Of a stretch of DNA of 27,749 nt, positions 7,784 to 14,840 are shown piece by piece. How positions within the stretch are numbered: position 1 is the stretch's first letter; every line of letters begins with the position of its first letter. The DNA is from Pseudomonadota bacterium (GTDB lineage Bacteria; Pseudomonadota; Gammaproteobacteria; Burkholderiales; SHXO01). Location: positions 1 to 27,749 of the forward strand of contig JAEZCG010000172.1 in assembly GCA_023430065.1 (NCBI GenBank), in the 5' to 3' direction. The notes under the pieces are model-generated. The model was not told where the DNA came from. It saw only the letters and a list, made by a program, of their open reading frames with translations, and made no database searches. The translations under genes were made by a program, and so were the position numbers.

Positions 7784-8530
7784 TCATCTGTTCGGCCCCG
7801 CCGGCCCCTTGCCGAGGTTCTGGTAGCGCAGCCGCGCGATCTCGACGAACTGCGCCAGGAACAGCCTCTGGACTTCGTCGATCACCGCGTCCGCAAGCCC
7901 TGCGCTGTGCAGGTCGGCCAGCGCCGACCCGGAGATGCCGGCAACGGGATGGGTACGAATGGTGCCGATGCCGCCTACGCCCGCGACGCCATCGAGCCGG
8001 CTGTCGCGGATGGTGGCGATCAGTTCGTCATCGCTCATACCACTGCGGGCCATGTCTTCGATGCGGGCAAGGTCGAGAGCGCTGCGCTTGGGCGTGTACG
8101 GCCGATACCAGGAGGGCATCCCCTGGGGTCGGTCGGGCCGCGGGGAGGTGCTGGTCGGCCGCATGCGTGGCGCATCGATGTCGCGCAGATCGACTTCCAG
8201 CGGCACGCAGCGCGCGCATCCGCCGACCGACTCGCCGAGCACCCAGTAACGGGTGAGCAGGTCGACGTCGTCGATGAACTGCTGCTGCACATGATCGAGC
8301 ACCGCATCCGAGACGCCCGCGTCCCGCAGCTTGCCGAAGGCCGAACCGCGCAGTGCATAGGTGGTCTTGCTCGATTTCAGCGTGTGAACGATGCTGCTGG
8401 CGCTCTCGCCTCCGCGAGCGCTCTCGATCACCCGCTCGATGGGGAGGGGCTCGCGCGTCGCGCAGCCGCCCAGGACGAGCGCGCCGCACAGCAGGAAGGT
8501 GGACAGAACACGGGAGGACGGACGCGACAT
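7784..8530 (-). CDS. lipoprotein with an internal domain duplication, function unknown
   Basis: A 248-residue predicted lipoprotein: signal peptide with lipobox VLGGC (Cys23). Two similar helical segments follow. The first (about 32-95) contains SARGGESASSIVHTLK and FGKLRDAGVSDAVLDHVQQQF. The second (about 155-240) contains MARSGMSDDELIATIRDS and LADLHSAGLADAVIDEVQRLF. Each pairs a charged helix with an (R/S)(D/A)AG(V/L)(S/A)DAV(L/I)D(H/E)V helix. The central region carries a CARC (CxxC) pair and a Pro/Arg-rich stretch. I do not recognise a named family. The repeats look like small helical interaction modules, so a periplasmic scaffold or sensor role is possible but unproven. It is divergent from the cytochrome c gene and convergent with ilvD. 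Confidence 0.75.
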   Translation of the reverse strand: MSRPSSRVLSTFLLCGALVLGGCATREPLPIERVIESARGGESASSIVHTLKSSKTTYALRGSAFGKLRDAGVSDAVLDHVQQQFIDDVDLLTRYWVLGESVGGCARCVPLEVDLRDIDAPRMRPTSTSPRPDRPQGMPSWYRPYTPKRSALDLARIEDMARSGMSDDELIATIRDSRLDGVAGVGGIGTIRTHPVAGISGSALADLHSAGLADAVIDEVQRLFLAQFVEIARLRYQNLGKGPAGPNR

Positions 8531-8599
8531 GGCAGGCCTTCCAAGATGGATCTAACGTGAGACTATGCCGTGATGCCGGGGTTCGGCACGAGGCGGCAG

Positions 8600-8613
8600 T
8601 TGACGTGGATCAA
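8600..8613 (+). promoter_or_regulatory. FNR/ANR/DNR-type binding site upstream of cytochrome c gene
   Basis: TTGACGTGGATCAA matches the FNR/ANR consensus TTGAT-N4-ATCAA at 9 of 10 defined positions. Its centre is 59.5 nt before the cytochrome c ATG. A class II arrangement (site at -41.5) would put the start point near 8648, leaving a short leader that holds the GGAGGA ribosome binding site (8657-8662). The -10 region is weak (TTAAAC at 8640-8645). The site also lies about 76 nt upstream of the divergent lipoprotein start. Confidence 0.55.
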
Positions 8614-8665
8614 GCGTATGCGCATGCTCGTCGCTGAGGTTAAACGTTCGTATGTCGGAGGACGC

Positions 8666-8965
8666 ATGAAACGCAGGACACTGATCGCGGGCGCACTCGT
8701 GTGCGCCCTGGGTTCAGGATTGGCCGCGGCGCAGGATCTGGAGCGTGGCCGTCTGCTGCACGAGAACCACTGCCGCATGTGCCATGATTCGATCGCCTAC
8801 AAGCGTGGCGAACGCATCGCCAAGAATTACGAGCAAGTGCGCGCGCAGGTCACCCGCTGGCAGACCAACACCGGGCTGGGCTGGAGCGCGAGCGACATCG
8901 ACGCGGTCACGGCCTACGTCTCGCAACGCTACTACAAGTATCCGCTTCCGGGCGAGTCGAAGTAG
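8666..8965 (+). CDS. exported small monoheme cytochrome c
   Basis: A 99-residue protein with a signal peptide (MKRRTLIAGALVCALGSGLAAA) and one heme-binding motif CRMCH at residues 36-40. The short mature part (~77 residues) fits a class I-like periplasmic electron carrier. No Met follows the heme motif, so the usual distal Met ligand is absent; the only mature Met is inside CRMCH. The start at 8666 is chosen because the signal peptide begins there and GGAGGA (8657-8662) lies just upstream. An in-frame ATG at 8570 would place 32 non-signal residues before it. An FNR-like box upstream suggests low-oxygen expression. Its stop is 3 nt from the convergent DUF465 gene stop. Confidence 0.85.
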   Translation: MKRRTLIAGALVCALGSGLAAAQDLERGRLLHENHCRMCHDSIAYKRGERIAKNYEQVRAQVTRWQTNTGLGWSASDIDAVTAYVSQRYYKYPLPGESK

Positions 8966-8968
8966 AAC

Positions 8969-9187
8969 TCAGGCGGGGATATCCGGATTGAGCTGCCGCT
9001 CCAGCAGGGCGATCTGATCCTTGAGGAGAAGCTTGCGCCGCTTGAGCCTGCGGATCTGCAGCTCGTCGTGGCTGGCGTCTTCCAGCAGGCGTGCGATCAC
9101 ACGGTCCAGGTCGCGATGCTCGATCTTCAGCTGCTCGATGCGCTCGAGGATCGCCCCGCCTTCACTCTCGTTGTCCTGCTGCGCCAT
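8969..9187 (-). CDS. YdcH-family small protein (DUF465)
   Basis: A 72-residue, highly charged, mostly helical protein. The segment IEQLKIEHRDLDRVIARLLED followed by ELQIRRLKRRKLLLKDQIALLERQL is the standard DUF465/YdcH pattern. These proteins are cytoplasmic, of unknown function, and widespread in proteobacteria. The start at 9187 is set by GGAGGAAG 5 nt upstream and by family length; an earlier in-frame start at 9235 would add 16 residues not seen in the family. It lies downstream of the intradiol dioxygenase gene on the same strand with a 60-bp gap. Confidence 0.87.
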   Translation of the reverse strand: MAQQDNESEGGAILERIEQLKIEHRDLDRVIARLLEDASHDELQIRRLKRRKLLLKDQIALLERQLNPDIPA

Positions 9188-9247
9188 CGTCGCTTCCTCC
9201 CAGGCCGGGCATGCGGGAAGCTCGAGACTGCACACTGTCCCGCGCGC

Positions 9248-9904
9248 TCAACCCGCCTCGCGCGAGAGCACCGTCCGGCCGAGCACGATATCGAACTGAC
9301 CCTGCAGGCGGGCACCTTCGGTAGCGGCGGGCACGAGCTCCACGATCAGGCTGTCCCGGGCCTCGCGCCGGTCGATCCTGCGCAGCAGGAAGTCGCCGGC
9401 GTTCTCCGGTGCACCCGCAATGTACATTTGAGTATAGAACGTGGCGAACCGCCTGTCGCTCAGTGCGAAGTGGATGTGCGGCGCACGGCCGGGATAGGCC
9501 ACGGGACGGACCGTGCGAAAGCGGTAGCGGCCCTGGTCGTCCGTCAGCGTGCGGCCGAAACCCTGGAAATCGGGATCCCAGGGCTTGTCCTGCGCGTCGT
9601 GCGGATGGTGATAGCGGCCGTATGCATTGACCTGCCAGATCTCGATCTTCACGCCGCGTAGCGGGGTGCCGCGCTCGTCGACGAGCGTGCCCGCCACGTC
9701 GAGAATCTCGCCGCGCGCAACGCCGGTCCGGCCCGCGACGCGGGTCAGGTCATTGTCCTGGTCGAGCGGCAGCTCGATCGGGTAGAAGGGTCCCTTCGCC
9801 TGGCGTGGCGTGGCCAGCAGATCGGCCCCGAGTACAGGCGACATACCCGCCAGCGCGGCGCCGCCCCCCAGCGCGCCGAGCAGTCTGCGCCTCGTTGCAA
9901 GCAT
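9248..9904 (-). CDS. exported intradiol ring-cleavage dioxygenase (protocatechuate 3,4-dioxygenase beta-like)
   Basis: A 218-residue Fe(III) dioxygenase homologue. Residues 1-27 form a Tat-type signal: TRRRLLGALGGGAALAGMSPVLGA. The catalytic fold follows with the expected ligands: Tyr98 (NAYGRYHHP), Tyr137 (VRPVAYPGR), His143 and His145 (APHIHFAL). Family enzymes open catechol-type rings between the two hydroxyls. Classical PcaGH and CatA are cytosolic, so export points to a periplasmic or surface substrate (aromatic acids, lignin fragments), which is inference. The start at 9904 begins the signal peptide and follows an AGGGGGG run. It sits 25 nt downstream of an exported RraA-like gene, almost certainly in one transcript. 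Confidence 0.87.
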   Translation of the reverse strand: MLATRRRLLGALGGGAALAGMSPVLGADLLATPRQAKGPFYPIELPLDQDNDLTRVAGRTGVARGEILDVAGTLVDERGTPLRGVKIEIWQVNAYGRYHHPHDAQDKPWDPDFQGFGRTLTDDQGRYRFRTVRPVAYPGRAPHIHFALSDRRFATFYTQMYIAGAPENAGDFLLRRIDRREARDSLIVELVPAATEGARLQGQFDIVLGRTVLSREAG

Positions 9905-9929
9905 CGGCCCCCCTGTGGCTTTGCGAGCC

Positions 9930-10664
9930 CTAGTAGCGGTTGTACAGCTCGAGCGCGCGCAGAATCGATTTCTCGCGCTCGATGATAGGAAGCATCCTGC
10001 TCTCTTTGTCGTCGTACTCGTGAATGAGTTCCACGACGCGGGCCGCGGCCTCCTGGGGCACCACCACCACGCCGTCGGAGTCGCCGACGATGTAGTCGCC
10101 CGGGCGGACCAGAATGCCGCCGCAGGTGACCGGGACCTGCTTGGCCACGCTGACATAGCGGCCGACCGAGGTGGCGGGGCTGATCGCGCGGCTGAAGATC
10201 GGAAAGCCGATGCGCGTGACTTCCTCCACGTCGCGTGCCGCACCGTCGATCACCGCACCCTCGAGGCCGCGCACCTTCGCAGTGGTCGCCATGAGGTTGC
10301 CCATGCCCGCGATCTCCAGCCCGTTCTCGAGGACGTACACCAGGACGCTTCCCGGCGGCGCCTCGTCCAGGATCTGCAGCGCGTAGTTCGGATACGTGCG
10401 CGTGTCGTGCTTGAGCACCGGACGCAGCAGCGCCGTGGCCGCGCGACCCACGATCTTGGCCTTGAAGATCGGCTTCATGTCGTGGTACATGAAGCCGCGT
10501 GCACCGGTGGCCTCCTCGACGGCATCGGCGATGTTGCCGGTGCTGGCGGTCGGCTCCCGGAAGGCGGCTACGACCTCCTCCGGCGTGAGGGCGGTCTGCG
10601 CCGCAGCTGAACAGACGGCGAACAACACTGCGATCAGGGACGACAATGACAGGGCGCGACGCAT
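9930..10664 (-). CDS. exported RraA-family protein (HMG/oxaloacetate aldolase-like)
   Basis: A 244-residue protein with a Sec signal peptide (MRRALSLSSLIAVLFAVCSAAAQ), then an RraA/DlpA-type domain: GSVLVYVLE, AGMGNLMATTAKVRGLEGAVIDGAARD, FPIFSRAISP and VRPGDYIVGDSDGVVVVP. The IDGAARD block holds the Arg-Asp pair used in 4-hydroxy-4-methyl-2-oxoglutarate/oxaloacetate aldolases, so a catalytic lyase is likelier than an RNase E regulator. Cytosolic relatives finish protocatechuate 4,5-cleavage and gallate pathways by releasing pyruvate. The signal peptide predicts a periplasmic location. The start at 10664 begins the signal peptide; the frame is open further upstream, but that sequence is antisense to the divergent aldolase gene. 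It precedes the intradiol dioxygenase gene by 25 nt. Confidence 0.85.
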   Translation of the reverse strand: MRRALSLSSLIAVLFAVCSAAAQTALTPEEVVAAFREPTASTGNIADAVEEATGARGFMYHDMKPIFKAKIVGRAATALLRPVLKHDTRTYPNYALQILDEAPPGSVLVYVLENGLEIAGMGNLMATTAKVRGLEGAVIDGAARDVEEVTRIGFPIFSRAISPATSVGRYVSVAKQVPVTCGGILVRPGDYIVGDSDGVVVVPQEAAARVVELIHEYDDKESRMLPIIEREKSILRALELYNRY

Positions 10665-10745
10665 GACCGAGGCTCCGGTACGGTGGGATGGCGCGATGGT
10701 AGCGCATGTTGCAGGAAGCTCTGCCGGTGGCCCGCGAGGTGGCGC

Positions 10746-11650
10746 ATGAACGCAGCGGCGCCGGCCGGGATCTATCCCATGCAGTACGCGTTCTTCGATG
10801 CGAGCGGGGCGCTCGATCGCGCCGCCATGCGCCGCCAGACCGCGGCGGCCGTCCGCAACGGCGCCCACGGCGTGGCGGTGCTCGGCCTGGCCACCGAGGT
10901 CCACAAGCTGTCCGACACCGAGCGGCGCACCCTGCTCGACTGGGTGCTGGAGGAGATCGGCGGCTGCGTGCCGGTGGCGGCCACCGTGACCGGCGCAAGC
11001 GTGGCCGCGCAAGTGGATCTCGCGCGCCACGCGCAGCGCGCGGGCGCCTCATGGCTGTCCTGCAACCGCCACCGCAGCGAGGTCGCCCCGAATCCGAGTA
11101 CGAGGCCTTCTTTGCGGAGGTGATGCGCGCCGTGGACATCCCGGTTGCCATCCAGAATGCGCCCGAGTACACCGGCATCGGACTGGGTGATGCGTCGCTC
11201 GCCCGGCTGGCGGACGCCCATCCGAACTTCACCCTGCTCAAGGGCGAAGGGCCGGCCCTGACGATCCGCCGCACGATCGAAGCGGTGCGCGGCCGCTTGC
11301 GCGTGTTCAACGGCCGCGGCGGCCTGGAACTTCCCGACAATCTGCGCGCCGGTTGCGCCGGAATGATTCCGGCGACCGACAGCTTCGACTACCAGGTGCG
11401 CATCTTCGATCTGATGCGCACGCACGACGACGCGGACGCGGCCCGTGCAGAGGAGATCTACCGGGCCGTGCTGCCGGCGATCGTCTTCGTCATGCAGTCA
11501 CTGGACACCCTGATCTGCTATGGCAAGCGCCTGGCCGCCGCGCGGCTGGGGTTGGGCGAGGTATTCGACCGGCAGCCCGGCATGACGCCGGAACCATTCG
11601 GTTTGGCTTGCGTGCTCCGCTATGCGCGGGAACTTGGGCCGCTGGCCTGA
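10746..11650 (+). pseudogene. DapA/dihydrodipicolinate synthase-family aldolase, frameshifted
   Basis: Together the two frames encode about 301 residues, the normal family length. The first frame runs from ATG 10746 (GAGGT 5 nt upstream) through IYPMQYAFFDASGALD and LGLATEVHKLSD to QRAGASWL, then leaves the family pattern at about 11057 and stops at 11123. The family sequence resumes in another frame with VLQPPPQRGRPESEYEAFF and continues to the stop at 11650. Restoring one G near 11057 gives GASWLVLQPPP. The Schiff-base Lys is kept (TLLKGEGPA), but the usual YN motif reads QNAPEYTG, so the catalytic Tyr of DapA is replaced by Gln, and the GTTGE motif reads GLATE. It is probably not a lysine-pathway enzyme but a keto-acid aldolase or lyase. 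Sequencing error and true mutation cannot be separated here. Confidence 0.85.
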
Positions 11651-11707
11651 TCGTGGTTCGGACGCGCGTCTTCGGGAACGTCGAGCCGTCGGCGTCCGTC
11701 GACGGGG

Positions 11708-12337
11708 TTACATGCTCGACTTGTAGCGCTTGTAGTACGACAGCACCTTCGGCACGTATTCCAGCGTCTCGCGATACGGCGGGATCCGGCCGCCATGTCG
11801 GGTCACCGCCCCTTCGCCGGCGTTGTAGGCGGCCAGGGCGAGCTGGAGGTCGTCTCCGAACAGGGTGAGCAGGTCACGGAGGTAAGCCGCACCGCCCAGG
11901 ATGTTCTGCTTCGGATCGAGCGGATTCTTGACGCCGTAACGCTGCGCCGTGCCGGGCATGAGCTGCATGAGGCCCTTGGCGCCCTTGGGCGATCTGGCGA
12001 GCGGGTTGTACGCCGACTCTGCGGTGATGACCGCGTGGATCAGAGCCGGCTCCAGGGAGTAGGTCTTGGCTGCCGCGACCACGTGCCCGTGATACTTGTC
12101 GCGCGCGCCGCGCGGCAGCGGGGCATGGCGCTGCGCCATCGTCTGCGTCACCGGGCTGGGATCTCTCTGCGTCTTCATGTACAGCTTGAAGCGCGGATCG
12201 TCCGGCATGTTGGTGAAGTGCGTGGTGCCATGTTCGTCCACGTACCGGTAGATGTCGGCGGGCGCAGGCGACGCCGCGACGGCGAGGGCGAGCGCGAGGG
12301 ACAGGCGAAGCAAGGGGGATTGCATCGGGCAGCGCAT
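11708..12337 (-). CDS. lytic transglycosylase with DUF4124 and SLT domains
   Basis: A 209-residue exported protein. A signal peptide covers residues 1-27, a DUF4124-type segment follows (IYRYVDEHGTTHFTNMPDD, 29-47), and an SLT domain spans about 85-200. The catalytic Glu107 sits in ITAESAYNP, with KGAKGLMQLMPGTAQRYGV and AALAAYNAGEGAV-type blocks behind it. It cleaves peptidoglycan glycan strands, forming 1,6-anhydroMurNAc, in the periplasm. The start at 12337 is supported by AAGGT 4-5 nt upstream; a second ATG at 12325 lacks a site. It is convergent with the aldolase gene and downstream of the EamA transporter on the same strand with a 149-bp gap. Confidence 0.9.
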   Translation of the reverse strand: MRCPMQSPLLRLSLALALAVAASPAPADIYRYVDEHGTTHFTNMPDDPRFKLYMKTQRDPSPVTQTMAQRHAPLPRGARDKYHGHVVAAAKTYSLEPALIHAVITAESAYNPLARSPKGAKGLMQLMPGTAQRYGVKNPLDPKQNILGGAAYLRDLLTLFGDDLQLALAAYNAGEGAVTRHGGRIPPYRETLEYVPKVLSYYKRYKSSM

Positions 12338-12486
12338 TTGACCTTTGGATGACCTTGTATCGGCCGCTGCCAAGCCGGCTGAAGCGGTCGTGCGCGGACA
12401 AAAAGCAAGGCATATGCCGCCGGATTCGCCAGGGCGGGTCGGCAGCGGCTGCGCGAGGGCCCGGCCAGACCGGCCCGACGGATCGC

Positions 12487-13374
12487 TCAGCGTCGAGGGA
12501 CGAGGACGGTGGCGAGGGCGCCGAACACCAGGACCATGGCGGCGTATTCAGGCCAGGCCGGCCGCTCTCCCAGAAGCAACATGCTGCTGAATACGCCGAC
12601 GATGGGGATGAGCAGCGTTCCCAGCGCGGACACGCCGGCCGAGGACAGGCGCACGATCTTGAACCAGGCCCAGTGGCAGAAGATGAAGGCGACGAACACG
12701 TTGTACAGCACGGCGGCGAGCGCCTGCCAGCCCACCGGTTGCCAGCGTCCTGGGTCGATGAGCAGTGCGCCGATGGCGAGCGGTACGCCGCCGAGCAGCA
12801 TCTGCCAGCCGGTGAAGGAGACGGTCGGCAGGTCGGTGGGAAAGCGCTTCATCAGCACGGTACCCATCGCCCAGGCGAAGGCGGCGCTCACCACCAGCAG
12901 CGCGCCGACGGGTGCCGAGCGCAGCACCGCGAACTCGTTGCCGACCAGGACGAGCATGCCGGCCATCCCGAGCCCGAGGCCGGCCAGCCGGCGCCGCGTC
13001 ATGCGCTCCCCGAGGATCAAGTGCGACAACACCACCACCCACAACGGCATGGTGTAGGCGAGGATCACGCTCCGACCCGCTGGCAGGTGCGTGAGCCCTT
13101 GCCCGATGAGCACGTTCCAGAGCGTGACGTTGCATAGCGCGGTCACGGTGAGCCGCGGCCAGCTTCCGGCAGGTGGCCAGAGGCGCAGGGCATTGCGCCA
13201 GGCGATGAGGAACAGCCCCAGGCACCCGCCCGTGACGCAGATCGCACGGAAAGTCCACACCGGGATTTCCGCGAGCGCGATCTTCATCGTGGGCCAGTTG
13301 AATCCCCACCCGAGCGTGAGCGCAGCCAGCAGCAGCCAGGTCGAGCGCGGAAGCGTGTGGTGATCGGCCGTCAC
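12487..13374 (-). CDS. EamA/DMT-superfamily transporter
   Basis: A 295-residue inner-membrane protein with about ten hydrophobic helices arranged as two EamA repeats. Repeat one carries LGWGFNWPTMKIAL and ILAYTMPLWVVVLSHLILGERMT; repeat two carries VSALGTLLIPIVGVFSSMLLLGERP. The (L)LGER motif at the end of the fourth helix in each half is characteristic of drug/metabolite exporters. Substrates range from amino acids to drugs and cannot be deduced. The start is GTG at 13374; no strong ribosome binding site is seen, and the next Met (in MKIAL) would remove the first helix. It is divergent from the holin-like gene. Confidence 0.9.
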   Translation of the reverse strand: MTADHHTLPRSTWLLLAALTLGWGFNWPTMKIALAEIPVWTFRAICVTGGCLGLFLIAWRNALRLWPPAGSWPRLTVTALCNVTLWNVLIGQGLTHLPAGRSVILAYTMPLWVVVLSHLILGERMTRRRLAGLGLGMAGMLVLVGNEFAVLRSAPVGALLVVSAAFAWAMGTVLMKRFPTDLPTVSFTGWQMLLGGVPLAIGALLIDPGRWQPVGWQALAAVLYNVFVAFIFCHWAWFKIVRLSSAGVSALGTLLIPIVGVFSSMLLLGERPAWPEYAAMVLVFGALATVLVPRR

Positions 13375-13453
13375 GAAGCCCGAGGAGGTGTAGGAAGAAG
13401 TGGAAGGCGCGCAGGCGTGAACGCGATGATATCGAAGGCGAGGAGGGCGGTGC

Positions 13454-13459
13454 TACACT
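13454..13459 (+). promoter_or_regulatory. -10 element of a possibly leaderless transcript
   Basis: TACACT at 13454-13459 ends 7 nt before the ATG at 13467, so transcription would begin at or within a base or two of the start codon. There is no Shine-Dalgarno between them (the GAGGAGGG at about 13440-13448 is too far upstream). The -35 region is weak. Confidence 0.35.
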
Positions 13460-13466
13460 GCGGCCC

Positions 13467-13817
13467 ATGCGCCTGCTGATCCGCTTCCTGCTCTTCTGGT
13501 TCGTCAACGCGCTGGCGCTCTGGGTCGCCGACTATCTCTTCGCCAGCGTGCGGTTCGACCAGCTGTCGACGGTCATCGTGTCCGGCCTCGTCTTCGGCAT
13601 CGCGCAGACCGTACTCAAGCCGATCCTCGTCGTCCTCACCCTACCCATCACGGTGATCACGCTGGGCCTGTTCCTGCTGATCATCAATGCCGCCATCCTG
13701 ATGCTCGTCGCCTGGCTGGTGCCCGGGTTCGGCACCATCGAACTGGTTCCGGCCATCGGCGTGGCGCTGTTCATTTCCATCTTCAGCTTCATACTCAACC
13801 TGATGCTCGGCAGATAG
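13467..13817 (+). CDS. YvlD/phage_holin_4_2 family small membrane protein
   Basis: A 116-residue protein with four hydrophobic helices. The pattern LIRFLLFWFVNALALWVADYL, then GLVFGIAQTVLKPILVVLTLPITVITLGLF and IINAAILMLVAWLVPGF, is typical of the YvlD-like family labelled phage holin family 4. Despite the name these are usually chromosomal inner-membrane proteins of unknown function, and nothing phage-like surrounds this one. It has no Shine-Dalgarno and may be translated from a leaderless mRNA. It is followed 69 bp later by the exported cyclase gene, which has its own candidate -10. Confidence 0.88.
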   Translation: MRLLIRFLLFWFVNALALWVADYLFASVRFDQLSTVIVSGLVFGIAQTVLKPILVVLTLPITVITLGLFLLIINAAILMLVAWLVPGFGTIELVPAIGVALFISIFSFILNLMLGR

Positions 13818-13847
13818 GGACGCGAAGCGTGCGCGGCGCCTGCACGG

Positions 13848-13880
13848 TACACTCCCCAAACGACTAATGAACCCGGGGAG
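13848..13880 (+). promoter_or_regulatory. candidate -10 and ribosome binding site of the cyclase-family gene
   Basis: TACACT (13848-13853) resembles a -10 hexamer 33 nt before the ATG at 13887. GGGGAG (13875-13880) lies 6 nt before the ATG and supports that start. No good -35 is visible. Confidence 0.35.
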
Positions 13881-13886
13881 ACGGAA

Positions 13887-14837
13887 ATGAAGGCTGCCAT
13901 CGCAGGACTGCTGTGCGTCATGTCTGTCGCATCGGCATTCGCCCAGGACGCGTCGTGGCAACCGCCTTCCGCGGAGCAGCGCTGCCCGTCGAAGTGGGGC
14001 GCGCAGGACGAGCGTGGCGCAGCCAATCACATGACCGCGCAGAACGTGCTGCGCGCCGCGCGCTACATCCGCACCGGCGAGGTGTTCGAGCTCGGGCATG
14101 TGCTGGAGCCTGGCATCCCCACCTTCGGGACCCGGCGCTTCGACATCCACACCAAGCGCACCGGGCCCGAGCTGGGAAGCAACAAGCGCCGCAGCAACGA
14201 GGAACTGGTCGTCACGGAGCTCGGGCAGGTCGGCACGCAGTTCGACATGTTCGCGCACCAGACCATCGGCAACCAGCTCTACAACTGCGTGGACACCAAC
14301 GAGATCGCCACGCGCAGCGGGTTCAACCGGCTGGGGATCGAGAAGATTGGCATGCTGTACACGCGCGGCGTGCTCGTCGACGTCGCCGGTTACAAGGGCG
14401 TGGAGCGCCTGCCCGCGCGCTACGAAATCACCGTCGGCGATCTGCAGGGCGCGTTGCAGAAGCAGAGGGTGAGCATCCAGCCGGGCGACGCAGTGCTGAT
14501 CCGCTCCGGCTACGGCGGGCTGTGGGGAGTGGACAACGTCACCTACAACAAGGACACCCCCGGCATCGGTGCGCCGGCCGCGGAATGGCTCGCGAAGCAG
14601 GACGTGATGCTGATCGGCGCCGACACCTTCGGGGTGGAGGTTGCGCCCAATCCCGACAAGAACGTGAGCTTGCCGGTGCACCAGATCGCGCTGGTGGTCA
14701 ACGGCATCTTCCTGCTCGAGAACGTGAAGCTGGAGGAACTGGCCGCCGCGCAGGCCTACGAGTTCGCTTTCGTCGTGCAGCCGCTCAAGATCAAGGGGGG
14801 AACCGGGTCGACGGTTGCACCGGTGGCGATCAGATAG
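13887..14837 (+). CDS. exported cyclase-family (kynurenine formamidase-like) hydrolase
   Basis: A 316-residue protein with a Sec signal peptide (MKAAIAGLLCVMSVASAFAQ) and a putative cyclase domain (PF04199 type) through the rest of the chain. Members are metal-dependent hydrolases such as arylformamidase and isatin hydrolase. The classic HxGTHxDxPxH metal motif reads QVGTQFDMFAH here (Gln114, Gln118, Asp120, His124), so the first two His positions are Gln. Other conserved blocks are intact: GVLVDVAGYKG, QPGDAVLIRSGYGGLW and GADTFGVEVAPNPD. Export implies a periplasmic substrate. Substrate and activity cannot be assigned; the altered motif may mark a subfamily. Its stop is 3 nt from that of the convergent SDR gene. 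Confidence 0.85.
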   Translation: MKAAIAGLLCVMSVASAFAQDASWQPPSAEQRCPSKWGAQDERGAANHMTAQNVLRAARYIRTGEVFELGHVLEPGIPTFGTRRFDIHTKRTGPELGSNKRRSNEELVVTELGQVGTQFDMFAHQTIGNQLYNCVDTNEIATRSGFNRLGIEKIGMLYTRGVLVDVAGYKGVERLPARYEITVGDLQGALQKQRVSIQPGDAVLIRSGYGGLWGVDNVTYNKDTPGIGAPAAEWLAKQDVMLIGADTFGVEVAPNPDKNVSLPVHQIALVVNGIFLLENVKLEELAAAQAYEFAFVVQPLKIKGGTGSTVAPVAIR

Positions 14838-14840
14838 TTC

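Noticed and set aside
9431..9459. GCGACA-N17-TATACT on the minus strand inside the intradiol dioxygenase gene, a possible promoter for the DUF465 gene.
   Set aside because: The -35 matches only 4 of 6, the AT-rich hexamer simply encodes Phe-Tyr-Thr, and there is no associated operator or rare-codon cluster.
13467..13817. Phage origin for the holin-family protein.
   Set aside because: The family is commonly chromosomal (YvlD-like), and no lysis, tail, integrase or attachment sequences are nearby.
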